DNA of 44,467 nucleotides, taken from contig CAYJLC010000013.1 of NCBI GenBank assembly GCA_964370735.1, positions 1-44,467 on the forward strand, in the 5' to 3' direction. A program made the translations under genes and the position numbers. Shown one piece after another: positions 24,992-32,470 of the stretch (its first letter is position 1; the number at the start of each line of letters is the position of its first letter). The notes under the pieces were generated by a model that saw nothing but the letters and a program-made list of their open reading frames with translations, ran no database searches and was not told where the DNA came from. The stretch is from CAYJLC01 sp964370735 (GTDB taxonomy: Bacteria > Bacillota > Clostridia > Oscillospirales > Butyricicoccaceae).

Positions 24992-25018
24992 GCTACCAAT
25001 AGTTGCGTAGCTTTTTTT
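24992..25018 (+). terminator. Second, back-up terminator
   Basis: GCTAC (24992-24996) pairs with GTAGC (25007-25011), followed by seven T (25012-25018). The loop holds the first copy of the GTTGCGT motif that recurs downstream. Confidence 0.6.
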
Positions 25019-25067
25019 AAAAGTTGCGTAATAAGTGATAGACGCAACCGTATTTTTGTGGTAAAAT
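25002..25067 (+). promoter_or_regulatory. Promoter and GTTGCGT repeats before the membrane XRE gene
   Basis: GTTGCGT occurs at 25002-25008 and 25023-25029 (21 bp apart) and inverted as ACGCAAC at 25042-25048. A promoter is visible as TAGACG (25039-25044), 17 bp, TAAAAT (25062-25067), so the inverted copy overlaps the -35. This looks like an operator array, possibly for autoregulation by the encoded HTH protein. Confidence 0.5.
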
Positions 25068-25093
25068 TAAGAAAATGGAAAGGGGATTTTAAT

Positions 25094-25456
25094 ATGGAAC
25101 TATTCTCAAAAAGCTTTATGCTTATAGCCGTACTCATTATAATATTCTTCATAATTGTAGCTGTTTTAATCGGAGTCATTATGCTTACTATTTATAAACG
25201 CAATAAAGCAAACTCCTCAATAAACACAGAAAACATATCAATAGAAACAAAAAAATCTCTTGGAGAAATCATCAAAAATCATCGTACAAATTTAAACTTA
25301 TCTCAAGAATTTGTCGCAGAATCACTTGGAGTTAGCCGTCAGGCAGTGTCAAAATGGGAAACAGGCAAGGCAGAACCAAGCACGTCAAATTTAATTGCAT
25401 TAGCAAAGCTTTTCCACGTATCTCTCGAAGAACTAGTCACAGATATTCAAAAATAA
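25094..25456 (+). CDS. Membrane-anchored XRE-family transcriptional regulator
   Basis: A 120-residue protein. Residues 7-33 are one long hydrophobic helix followed by YKRNK, so the C-terminus faces the cytoplasm. After a short linker comes a Cro/C1 helix-turn-helix at 57-112, including LSQEFVAESLGVSRQAVSKWETGKAEPS, the classic recognition-helix pattern. No ligand or sensor domain is present outside. The start at 25094 is chosen because GGGG lies 8 nt upstream; a longer frame from 24974 would run through terminator hairpins. The gene has its own promoter with repeated GTTGCGT sites and a terminator, so it stands alone. Targets are unknown. Confidence 0.85.
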   Translation: MELFSKSFMLIAVLIIIFFIIVAVLIGVIMLTIYKRNKANSSINTENISIETKKSLGEIIKNHRTNLNLSQEFVAESLGVSRQAVSKWETGKAEPSTSNLIALAKLFHVSLEELVTDIQK

Positions 25457-25487
25457 GGGGCTGTCCAATGGACAAACCCCTTTTTTT
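25457..25487. terminator. Bidirectional terminator between XRE and ABC-F genes
   Basis: GGGG-C-TGTCC (25457-25466), loop AAT, GGACA-AA-CCCC (25470-25480), then seven T. It lies between two convergent stop codons. The core resembles the hairpins at 110, 1058 and 5612. Confidence 0.9.
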
Positions 25488-27039
25488 ATACAATTTTAAG
25501 TGTCCAATCTTCGACATTCCAAATATCTGTCACAAAATCTTCATAGAACGAAGGTTCGTGGCAAACGATTAATATTGAGCCCTTGTATGCCATAAGAGCA
25601 CGCTTTAATTCGTCTTTCGCGTCAGTGTCTAAATGGTTTGTCGGCTCATCGAGAATAAGCCAGTTTGCCTCTTTTTGCATAAGTTCACAGATACGAACTT
25701 TTGCATTTTCACCACCACTTAAAACACGCATTTGGCTTGTAATATGGTCGGTTGTAAGACCACATTTTGCTAAAGCACCACGCACTTCGGCATTTGTATA
25801 TGATGGGAATTTTTGATTAATATACTCTAAAGCTGTGATATTGCTATCTCTGCCAGCTTCTTGTTCAAAATAACCAGGTGCTAAATAATCTCCTAATGTA
25901 CTTTCGCCAGAAATAGGCTTAATTTTGCCTAAAATCGTTTTAAGAAGTGTTGTTTTACCCAGTCCATTTGTACCAGTAATAGCAAGTTTTGTGCCTCTTT
26001 CAATAGAAAATGATAGGGGATTTGTAAGTGGTTCATTGTACCCAATTACCAAATCTTTCACTTCAACTAAGAATTTCGACGGTGTTCTTGCTTCTTTAAA
26101 GGCAAAAGATGGCTTTGGTTTTTCGCGTGGTTTTTCCAAAACTTCCATTTTATCAAGCATTTTTTGACGCGAACTCGCCATCCCTCTTGTTGCAACTCGA
26201 GCTTTATTTCTAGCGATAAAATCTTCCATACGCTCAATTTCGGCTTGCTGACGCTCATAAGCGCGCTGTTGTTGGCTTATTTTGATTTCATTCATACGCA
26301 AAAAGTTATTATAATCGCCTGTATAACGCGATAATATGCCTTCATTTACATGATAAATTACATTTACTACATCATTCATAAACTCAACATCATGCGAAAT
26401 TAAGATAAATGCATTCTCATATTCCTGCAAATAACGTTTAAGCCACTCTATATGCTCAAAATCTAAATAGTTCGTCGGCTCATCTAGTAAAAGCGTAGAT
26501 GGGTTCTCTAAAAGTAGCTTTGTAAGCAAAACTTTCGTTCTTTGACCCCCAGAAAGTTCAGAAACATCTTTATCAAGTCCAATATCCATAAGCCCTAAAC
26601 CAGAGGCTACTTCGCTTATTTTCGTGTCGATATTATAAAACCCTGAATGTTCTAAAATTTGACCGATTTCGCCAGCTTCTTCCATTAAATCGTCAACATC
26701 AGCACCATCTTCGGCTGTTTTTTCATATAAACTAAGCATTTTTTGCTCAAGTTCGAACATGTGACCAAAAGCTTCTTGCAATACATCGCGAATTTTCATC
26801 CCTTTTTTAAGCGAAGCGTGTTGGTCCATATATCCAACAGTGACATTTCGTGACCATTCAACATTTCCTTCGTCTGGTTGCAAAGCACCCGTTATAATAT
26901 TTAAAAAAGTAGATTTTCCTTCACCATTTGCGCCAACTAAGCCGATATGCTCGCCTTTAAGTAATCTAAATGACGCTTTTTCTAAAATTGTTCTACCGCC
27001 AAAATCATGTGATACATTAGTAACTGTAAGTAAACTCAT
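25486..27039 (-). CDS. ABC-F family ATPase (ribosome-associated)
   Basis: A 517-residue protein with two ABC nucleotide-binding domains and no membrane segments, the ABC-F layout. Members act on the ribosome E site as translation factors or antibiotic-resistance proteins. Domain 1 has Walker A GANGEGKST (36-44), signature LSGGQRTKVLL and Walker B LLLDEPTNYLD. The linker (about 240-310) is short and charged. Domain 2 has GTNGLGKTT, LSGGENAKVRI and LILDEPTNHLD. Both catalytic glutamates are replaced by the usual DEPTN context, so both sites look competent. GGAG lies 5 nt before the ATG. It starts 10 nt after xer. The exact subgroup (YbiT/Uup/EttA or resistance) cannot be fixed. Confidence 0.9.
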   Translation of the reverse strand: MSLLTVTNVSHDFGGRTILEKASFRLLKGEHIGLVGANGEGKSTFLNIITGALQPDEGNVEWSRNVTVGYMDQHASLKKGMKIRDVLQEAFGHMFELEQKMLSLYEKTAEDGADVDDLMEEAGEIGQILEHSGFYNIDTKISEVASGLGLMDIGLDKDVSELSGGQRTKVLLTKLLLENPSTLLLDEPTNYLDFEHIEWLKRYLQEYENAFILISHDVEFMNDVVNVIYHVNEGILSRYTGDYNNFLRMNEIKISQQQRAYERQQAEIERMEDFIARNKARVATRGMASSRQKMLDKMEVLEKPREKPKPSFAFKEARTPSKFLVEVKDLVIGYNEPLTNPLSFSIERGTKLAITGTNGLGKTTLLKTILGKIKPISGESTLGDYLAPGYFEQEAGRDSNITALEYINQKFPSYTNAEVRGALAKCGLTTDHITSQMRVLSGGENAKVRICELMQKEANWLILDEPTNHLDTDAKDELKRALMAYKGSILIVCHEPSFYEDFVTDIWNVEDWTLKIV

Positions 27040-27049
27040 TTTTTCTCCT

Positions 27050-28069
27050 TTAGTCTTCTTCTTTTTCTTTTTTTTGTAAATTCACCCTAGAAATCGGGTT
27101 TATTGTAGCCGCACTCTGCAAGTTTGCATCAGAAATATGCGTATAAATCATCGTTGTTTCTAAATTTGAATGACCTAAAACTTCTTGCAGCGTCCTTATA
27201 TCCAGCCCATTTGAGTACATCAAAGTAGCAGCAGTATGCCTTAATTTATGCGCCGAAATATCATCGCGATTTATAGCATACGAATATTTTTTAACAAGCC
27301 ATTTCACCGTTTGGACATTAATTCTATTGCCTTGACGGCTAATAAATAGGGCATTTTTATCTTTTTCGTGTGGTTTTAGACGCACTTCGAGGTAATTTTC
27401 GATAGTTTCAAGGCAAATTTCGTTTAAAAATACCATTCTTTCCTTGTCACCTTTACCACGAACACGAAGTGCATTCCCACGAATATCGTTAACATTTATG
27501 CCAACAAGCTCGGAAACACGCAGTCCACAGCTTAAAAAAATCAATAAAATACACAAATCTCGTTCTTTAAATGTGCCATCGACAGCTTGCAAAAGCTCTG
27601 TGCTTTCATCAATATCCAAATATTTCGGTAATTTCTTGCTTTTTGCCGGCAGTTCTATAACGGAAATCGGATTTTCGGTTAAAATATGAATTTTATCAAC
27701 CATATACTTAAAAAATGAACGTATCGCAGATACTTTTCTAGACCTAGAAATCGCCGACAAACCGACTTTACTATGTGTCGAATTTTGCTGAACAGCACGT
27801 TCGGTAGCTAGATAAGCGATAAAATCATAGGTATCAGATGATGTGATACTTTTTATAAAGAAAATATCTATATCTGAAATATCAACGTCATTGATGTCAC
27901 AGGAAAGGTCAGATTTCATTTTTTTGAGATATCTGAGAAAAAGCCTTAAATCAAGCGCATATTCAATTGTAGTTTTTTTGGATTTTTCCTGAACCGTTTG
28001 AGTATAAGTCAAGAAATTTCTCAAAATTTCTGGCAGGCTTTGGTCGGTCAAATAATTATGTTCACTCAT
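27050..28069 (-). CDS. Tyrosine recombinase of the XerC/XerD family
   Basis: Site-specific recombinase, probably for resolving chromosome dimers at a dif-like site, though a role in a local inversion or integration system cannot be excluded. From ATG 28069 (GGAG 5 nt upstream) it has 339 residues; the frame's earlier TTG at 28096 lacks a ribosome site. The N-terminal SAM-like DNA-binding domain spans about 10-125. Catalytic residues are Arg184 in CGLRVSEL, a Lys near 206-209 in RGKGDKER, His274 and Arg277 in HKLRHT, His300 in LGHSNLETT and Tyr309 in MIYTH. It is 20-40 residues longer than typical XerC/D. It shares a transcript with the ABC-F gene. Confidence 0.88.
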   Translation of the reverse strand: MSEHNYLTDQSLPEILRNFLTYTQTVQEKSKKTTIEYALDLRLFLRYLKKMKSDLSCDINDVDISDIDIFFIKSITSSDTYDFIAYLATERAVQQNSTHSKVGLSAISRSRKVSAIRSFFKYMVDKIHILTENPISVIELPAKSKKLPKYLDIDESTELLQAVDGTFKERDLCILLIFLSCGLRVSELVGINVNDIRGNALRVRGKGDKERMVFLNEICLETIENYLEVRLKPHEKDKNALFISRQGNRINVQTVKWLVKKYSYAINRDDISAHKLRHTAATLMYSNGLDIRTLQEVLGHSNLETTMIYTHISDANLQSAATINPISRVNLQKKEKEED

Positions 28070-28106
28070 AAAAACTCCATCTATATTAATTTGCAAATAC
28101 TAATTG

Positions 28107-28135
28107 ATTATACCACAAATTCCAAGTATAAGCAA
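28107..28135 (-). promoter_or_regulatory. Promoter of the xer-ABC-F operon
   Basis: Minus strand: -35 TTGCTT (28135-28130), 17-bp spacer, -10 TATAAT (28112-28107). It lies 38 bp before the xer start. Confidence 0.6.
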
Positions 28136-28147
28136 TTAAAAAAACGT

Positions 28148-28320
28148 GAATTTACTATAAAACTTGTAATTTAGCTGGTCAGCTATAATTCATGTGAATT
28201 TGCCCAAAATCAAGCAAATACCCGAGAGGAGTCAATTTTACCTACCTCGAGTTATACAAAATCTATATTTTGTATAAGTGGCACTATGCTAAATTTAGCC
28301 CTCTTTTAGGGCTTTTCTTT
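28148..28320 (+). other. Structured gene-free stretch, candidate small RNA
   Basis: Between the xer promoter and the fatty-acid operon terminator there is no reading frame, but there is a series of hairpins: TAGCTG-GT-CAGCTA, ATTTGC...GCAAAT, CGAG...CTCG, and the perfect 11-bp TTATACAAAAT-ctat-ATTTTGTATAA. The series ends in a plus-strand terminator, AGCCCT (28297-28302)/AGGGCT (28308-28313) followed by TTTTCTTT. A plus-strand TATAAT at 28184-28189 has no -35 at normal spacing. It does not match any riboswitch or known small RNA I can recognise. Confidence 0.3.
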
Positions 28321-28350
28321 AGCTCAATTTTTTACTTTTCTTGCAAATAA

Positions 28351-28370
28351 AAAAACGAGCTTATGCTCGT
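28351..28370 (-). terminator. Terminator of the fatty-acid synthesis operon
   Basis: ACGAGC (28355-28360), loop TTAT, GCTCGT (28365-28370). On the minus strand the stem is followed by TTTTTTTATTT. It lies 8 bp after the acpP stop. Confidence 0.9.
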
Positions 28371-28377
28371 CTTCTTA

Positions 28378-28596
28378 TTACTTGTTGTCTTCGATATATT
28401 TAACGATATCACCAACAGTTTTTAAGTTTGGAAGTTCTTCGTCAGAAATTGCAACTCCGATTTTGTCTTCTAGTTCCATAACTAGGTCAACTAAATCTAA
28501 TGAGTCAGCGTTTAGATCATCTACGAAAGATGTTTCTTCAGTGATTTCTCTGTCCCCAAATTTGTCGATTAGAATTTCTTTTACTTGTTCAAACAT
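28378..28596 (-). CDS. acpP: Acyl carrier protein
   Basis: Carries growing acyl chains as thioesters on 4'-phosphopantetheine. The protein has 72 residues and is acidic. The prosthetic-group serine is Ser32 in the DSLDLVDLVMELE motif. Helix I (2-14) and helix III/IV regions are normal. It starts 4 nt after accA, with GGAG 9 nt before the ATG, and is the last gene of the operon, followed by a strong terminator. In many Firmicutes operons of this kind acpP comes right after fabH, so its terminal position is a rearrangement. Confidence 0.96.
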   Translation of the reverse strand: MFEQVKEILIDKFGDREITEETSFVDDLNADSLDLVDLVMELEDKIGVAISDEELPNLKTVGDIVKYIEDNK

Positions 28597-28600
28597 AGTC

Positions 28601-29386
28601 TTAGTCTCCTTTTAATTTACTACCAATTTTTCTAAATTTTTGATAGCGTTTTTCTTGTATTTCTTCAGGGCTTAGATTAGTAAGCCTTAAAAGCGAATTA
28701 AGTATTGTGGCCTTTACATTTTCGTAAATTTCTTCGTTTGTCGTGCCTTCACTAATAATTCCATCACAAATTCCGAAATTATATAGATCTTCTGCTTCCA
28801 TTTTTAAAGCAACGGCTGCTTCTTGTTCACGACTCGCATCACGCCACAAAATCGATGCGAATGCTCTAGGCGAAATTACAGAATAAACTGCATTTTCTAA
28901 TATATATATTTCATTTGCAATACTTAAAGCAAGCGCACCACCAGAGCCACCTTCGCCGGTAACTATCGTGATAACTGGAACTTTAAGTGTGCTAAAATCA
29001 TATAAACATTTTGCGATTGCTTCCCCTTGGCCACGTTTTTCGGCGTCAGCTCCAGGATATGCACCAGCTGTGTCAACAAAACAAATTACAGGACGATTGA
29101 ATTTCTCTGCTTGTTTTGCTAGACGCAAAGCCTTTCTATAACCATCTGGTTGAGGCATTGCAAATCTAAATTTTATATTTTCTTTCGTGTTTTTACCACG
29201 TCTATGACCAATAACCGTCACTGCCCTACCGTTTATTTTGCCAATTCCCCCCATTATCGCTGGGTCATCTGCAAAATATCTATCACCGTGTAGCTCAATA
29301 AAACTGTCGAAAATATTTTCAATATATTCTGCAATATTCGGTCTTTTTGGTCTTTTTATTATATCAAGTTTTTTTAAAATATTCAT
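28601..29386 (-). CDS. accA: Acetyl-CoA carboxylase carboxyltransferase subunit alpha
   Basis: With AccD it transfers the carboxyl group from carboxybiotin to acetyl-CoA, making malonyl-CoA. The protein has 261 residues, the short Firmicutes form. FIELHGDRYFADDPAIMGG lies at about 28-46 and the crotonase-like oxyanion region is VTGEGGSGGALAL. The ribosome site GGAGG lies within the accD 3' end, and the start is 1 nt past the accD stop. No fusion with AccD is present. Confidence 0.95.
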   Translation of the reverse strand: MNILKKLDIIKRPKRPNIAEYIENIFDSFIELHGDRYFADDPAIMGGIGKINGRAVTVIGHRRGKNTKENIKFRFAMPQPDGYRKALRLAKQAEKFNRPVICFVDTAGAYPGADAEKRGQGEAIAKCLYDFSTLKVPVITIVTGEGGSGGALALSIANEIYILENAVYSVISPRAFASILWRDASREQEAAVALKMEAEDLYNFGICDGIISEGTTNEEIYENVKATILNSLLRLTNLSPEEIQEKRYQKFRKIGSKLKGD

Positions 29387-29387
29387 A

Positions 29388-30233
29388 TTACACCTCCGTA
29401 TGAAGTGCTAAAACTTCTGATAATGTTGATTTTAGGTTTTCTCTTTCAAAAATTTTATCAACAAAACCATTTTTTAACGCATTTTCAGCAGATTGGAAGT
29501 CTTTATCTAGCGTTTCACCGATTGTGCTTTCGATTACGCGAAGTCCTGCAAAGCCGATATTTGCACCTTTTTCAGCTAAAATTATATCGCCAAGCATTGC
29601 AAAACTAGCAGTAACTCCGCCCATCGTAGGGTCTGTTAAAACAGGCACATACAAAAGACCTTCGTCAGAATGCTTTTTAAGAACAGCCGAAACTTTTGCC
29701 ATTTGAATAAGTGACATCATCCCCTCTTGAAGTCTTGCACCACCACTTGCGATGATTAAAACAACAGGAAGACGCTCTTTTATAGCAAATTCAATAAGAC
29801 GAGTAATTTTTTCACCGACAACAGTATTTAAAGAACCCATGAAAAAATCTGTCGCCATAAAGCCGATTGCTACATTCATGCCGTCAATTTTTGCAGTTCC
29901 TGTTAAAATTGCCTCTTTTAAACCAGAAATTTCTTGTGATTTTCTTAGTTTTGTGTTATAACCCTCGAATTGAAGTGGGTTTAAACCTTGTAAATCTTCG
30001 TTCATTTGAACAAAGGTATTCTCGTCACAAATATCTAAAATACGCTGTTTTGCAGGTATTCTACCGTAATTACCACATGAAGGACATACGAAATTATTTT
30101 TCGAAAAGTGCTTTTGTGCTAAAAGTTTGCCACAAGATTTACAGGTGATGATTGCGTTTGGACGAGTGTCAGCCTCGCTTGATTTAACCTCAAGCGATAT
30201 TGACCTAGTCTTTTTAAATAATTCAGAAATCAA
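29388..30233 (-). CDS. accD: Acetyl-CoA carboxylase carboxyltransferase subunit beta
   Basis: Second half of the carboxyltransferase, carrying the N-terminal zinc ribbon: Cys31, Cys34, Cys50 and Cys53. The catalytic region holds IASGGARLQEGMMSLIQM and TDPTMGGVTASFAMLGD. The protein has 281 residues. The only plausible start is TTG 30233, which overlaps the accC stop as TTGA, with weak GGTGA 6 nt upstream; translation is probably coupled to accC, which would help keep the subunits in ratio. Confidence 0.94.
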   Translation of the reverse strand: MISELFKKTRSISLEVKSSEADTRPNAIITCKSCGKLLAQKHFSKNNFVCPSCGNYGRIPAKQRILDICDENTFVQMNEDLQGLNPLQFEGYNTKLRKSQEISGLKEAILTGTAKIDGMNVAIGFMATDFFMGSLNTVVGEKITRLIEFAIKERLPVVLIIASGGARLQEGMMSLIQMAKVSAVLKKHSDEGLLYVPVLTDPTMGGVTASFAMLGDIILAEKGANIGFAGLRVIESTIGETLDKDFQSAENALKNGFVDKIFERENLKSTLSEVLALHTEV

Positions 30234-31573
30234 TTAAAATCACCATTTTCTAAAGATTTTGTTGTAAATGTACCATCTTTAAAGATTTTTGAGTTGATAA
30301 TTTTAAGGTTTAAATCTATATTTGTAGTTAAACCAGCGATTAAAAACTCCGATAAACCTCTAGTCAAAACAGTTGTTGCACGCTCTCTTGTGTTGCCAAA
30401 AGAGATTAGCTTTGCAAGCATGCTATCGTAGTATGGAGGCACTGTGTAGCCTTGGTAAATTGAAGTATCAACACGAATACCAATCGAACCTGGGACATTT
30501 AATAGTTCCACAGTTCCTGGAGATGGTGCAAAATTATTGTTAGGGTCTTCGGCATTTATTCTACACTCGATTGAGTGACCAAGAATCTTCAAATCTTCTT
30601 GTTTGTATTGAATTTCTTTACCAAATGCTATGCGAATTTGCTCACAAACAATGTCTACACCAGTAATAAACTCAGTTACAGGATGTTCAACTTGAATTCT
30701 TGTGTTCATTTCGCAGAAATAGAAGTTCCCTTTGTTATCATATAAGTATTCGACTGTACCTGCACCTTCATAGCCTATGTGTTTTGCTAAATTTACAGCA
30801 GATTCACATACTTCGCGACGTTTTTCGTCGTTTAGGCTTGGAGATGGAGCTTCTTCGATTATTTTTTGGTTACGACGCTGTATAGAACATTCTCTATCGA
30901 AAAGATGGATAACATTTCCATGGCTGTCGCCCAAAATTTGCACCTCGATGTGCTTTGGATTGTCGATATATTTCTCGATATATACCCTATCGTCTTTGAA
31001 ATTTGCAAAAGCTTCGTTTTTAGAAAGTGTAAAACTTGATTCCAGTTCGCTCTCATCATTTACAATACGAATACCTTTACCACCACCACCACTTGCAGCT
31101 TTAAGCATTACAGGGTATGTGATTTCTTCGCAGATTTTTCTAGCGTCTTCAATGGTTTTAACGTCACCTTCAGAGCTTTTCGCCTGAGGAACATTACATT
31201 CAGTCGCCATTTTTTTAGCATTAACTTTATCGCCCATTGTGCGTATTACGCTTGAAGATGGACCTATAAATTTTATATCATTTTCTTCACAAGCCTTAGC
31301 AAACTCCGGATTTTCAGATAAAAAACCAAAACCTGGGTGTATTGCCTCAGCACCAGAGCAAATTGCAGCTGAAATAATGTTTGGGATATTTAAATAGCTA
31401 TCAACACTGCTTGCAGGACCGATACAAATAGCCTCGTCGGCGATTTGCGTATGAAGTGCGTATTTGTCAGCCTCAGAGTAAATTGCAACAGCGATAATGC
31501 CCATATCACGACAAGCTCTTATAATTCTTACTGCGATTTCTCCACGATTTGCTACTAATATTTTTGAAAACAT
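30230..31573 (-). CDS. accC: Biotin carboxylase
   Basis: ATP-grasp enzyme that carboxylates the biotin on AccB using bicarbonate. The protein has 447 residues, standard length. It begins MFSKILVANRGEIAVRIIRA. The ATP-binding glycine loop is ASGGGGKGIRIV, and the catalytic strand block is FCEMNTRIQVEHPVTE. Its ATG overlaps the fabZ stop by 1 nt (TAATG). It ends in TGA overlapping the TTG start of accD. Confidence 0.96.
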   Translation of the reverse strand: MFSKILVANRGEIAVRIIRACRDMGIIAVAIYSEADKYALHTQIADEAICIGPASSVDSYLNIPNIISAAICSGAEAIHPGFGFLSENPEFAKACEENDIKFIGPSSSVIRTMGDKVNAKKMATECNVPQAKSSEGDVKTIEDARKICEEITYPVMLKAASGGGGKGIRIVNDESELESSFTLSKNEAFANFKDDRVYIEKYIDNPKHIEVQILGDSHGNVIHLFDRECSIQRRNQKIIEEAPSPSLNDEKRREVCESAVNLAKHIGYEGAGTVEYLYDNKGNFYFCEMNTRIQVEHPVTEFITGVDIVCEQIRIAFGKEIQYKQEDLKILGHSIECRINAEDPNNNFAPSPGTVELLNVPGSIGIRVDTSIYQGYTVPPYYDSMLAKLISFGNTRERATTVLTRGLSEFLIAGLTTNIDLNLKIINSKIFKDGTFTTKSLENGDFN

Positions 31574-32004
31574 TAATTTTTATCTCCTATTGCAAATGAA
31601 AGTTCGCCTTCTGCAACTAATTTATCGTTAACATAAGCCTGACCCTTTACAACGAATAAAGGAAGTCTTACTTTCATAAGTTCAATTTTTAAAATAAGTT
31701 CATCGCCAGGAACAACTTTTTGCCTAAATTTTGCATTGTCGATTTTTGCATAAAAACCGATTTTGCCTTTATACGCATCTTGAGAGAAAAGTTGAACAGC
31801 CGCAACCTGCGCTAGCGCTTCTAAGATGAAAACGCCAGGCATAACAGGAAGCCCTGGAAAATGTCCTTTAAAAAACAACTCGTCCCCTGTTAGAGTTAAT
31901 TTACCCGTAGCCGTTGTTTCTGTCATTTCTAAAACGCTGTCTACTAAAAGCATAGGTTCTCTATGAGGGATAATTTCTTTTATTTGCTCTTTATTGTAAA
32001 TCAT
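31573..32004 (-). CDS. fabZ: 3-hydroxyacyl-ACP dehydratase
   Basis: Dehydrates 3-hydroxyacyl-ACP to trans-2-enoyl-ACP in each elongation cycle. From ATG 32004 (GAGG 5 nt upstream) it has 143 residues, the family's length; the longer frame reaching into accB is spurious. The hot-dog catalytic block is FFKGHFPGLPVMPGV with His48, and the partner acid is Glu62 in ILEALAQ. It lies between accB and accC, as in other Firmicutes operons. No FabA, FabM or second FabZ is in the window, so the source of unsaturated fatty acids is not seen. Confidence 0.95.
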   Translation of the reverse strand: MIYNKEQIKEIIPHREPMLLVDSVLEMTETTATGKLTLTGDELFFKGHFPGLPVMPGVFILEALAQVAAVQLFSQDAYKGKIGFYAKIDNAKFRQKVVPGDELILKIELMKVRLPLFVVKGQAYVNDKLVAEGELSFAIGDKN

Positions 32005-32005
32005 A

Positions 32006-32470
32006 TTAACCTCTTTTGATGACAATGATAGCCTTACCAAAGTCAACCATTTCTTTGTCATTAACTAAAATGTCGTAGATTTCACCATCAACTGGGCTAG
32101 GAATTTCATTCATGTTTTTCATAGTTTCGATGATAGCAATTGTATCACCTTTGCAAACTTTTTTGCCGATGAAGATAAAATCATCTGTATCAGGTGCTGG
32201 AGCTTTATAGTATGTTCCAACTAAAGGTGCCGTTACTTCATATAGATTTTCATCAGCTACTACTTCTGTTTCGCTTTGAACATTTGTTTCATTTTCCGTA
32301 TTTGTAGGCACTGAAACAGATGTTGGAGCCGAAACTTCTACCATAGGAAGCGTTGCTCCTGAGTGGTTTTTAGCAGTAATTCTAACGCCACTTGTAGTAA
32401 CTTCAATTTCGCCTAAGTTTTTTTCAACCAAAATATCAGCGATGTCTCTAATATAATTTTTGTCTAACAT
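32006..32470 (-). CDS. accB: Biotin carboxyl carrier protein of acetyl-CoA carboxylase
   Basis: Carries biotin between AccC and AccA/AccD. The protein has 154 residues. The N-terminal part (1-35) is helical; residues 40-75 form a linker rich in Thr, Val, Glu and Ser; the C-terminal biotinyl domain (78-154) has the acceptor Lys118 in IIETMKNMNEI. The ETMK variant replaces the commoner AMKM. Residues 88-97 (YKAPAPDTDDF) are the 'thumb' region of the family. The start abuts the fabF stop directly. Confidence 0.94.
   Translation of the reverse strand: MLDKNYIRDIADILVEKNLGEIEVTTSGVRITAKNHSGATLPMVEVSAPTSVSVPTNTENETNVQSETEVVADENLYEVTAPLVGTYYKAPAPDTDDFIFIGKKVCKGDTIAIIETMKNMNEIPSPVDGEIYDILVNDKEMVDFGKAIIVIKRG

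Noticed and set aside
28252..28277. Dif-like recombination site for the nearby Xer protein
   Set aside because: The perfect palindrome TTATACAAAAT-ctat-ATTTTGTATAA has its half-sites in the opposite orientation to dif, and only a 4-bp centre.
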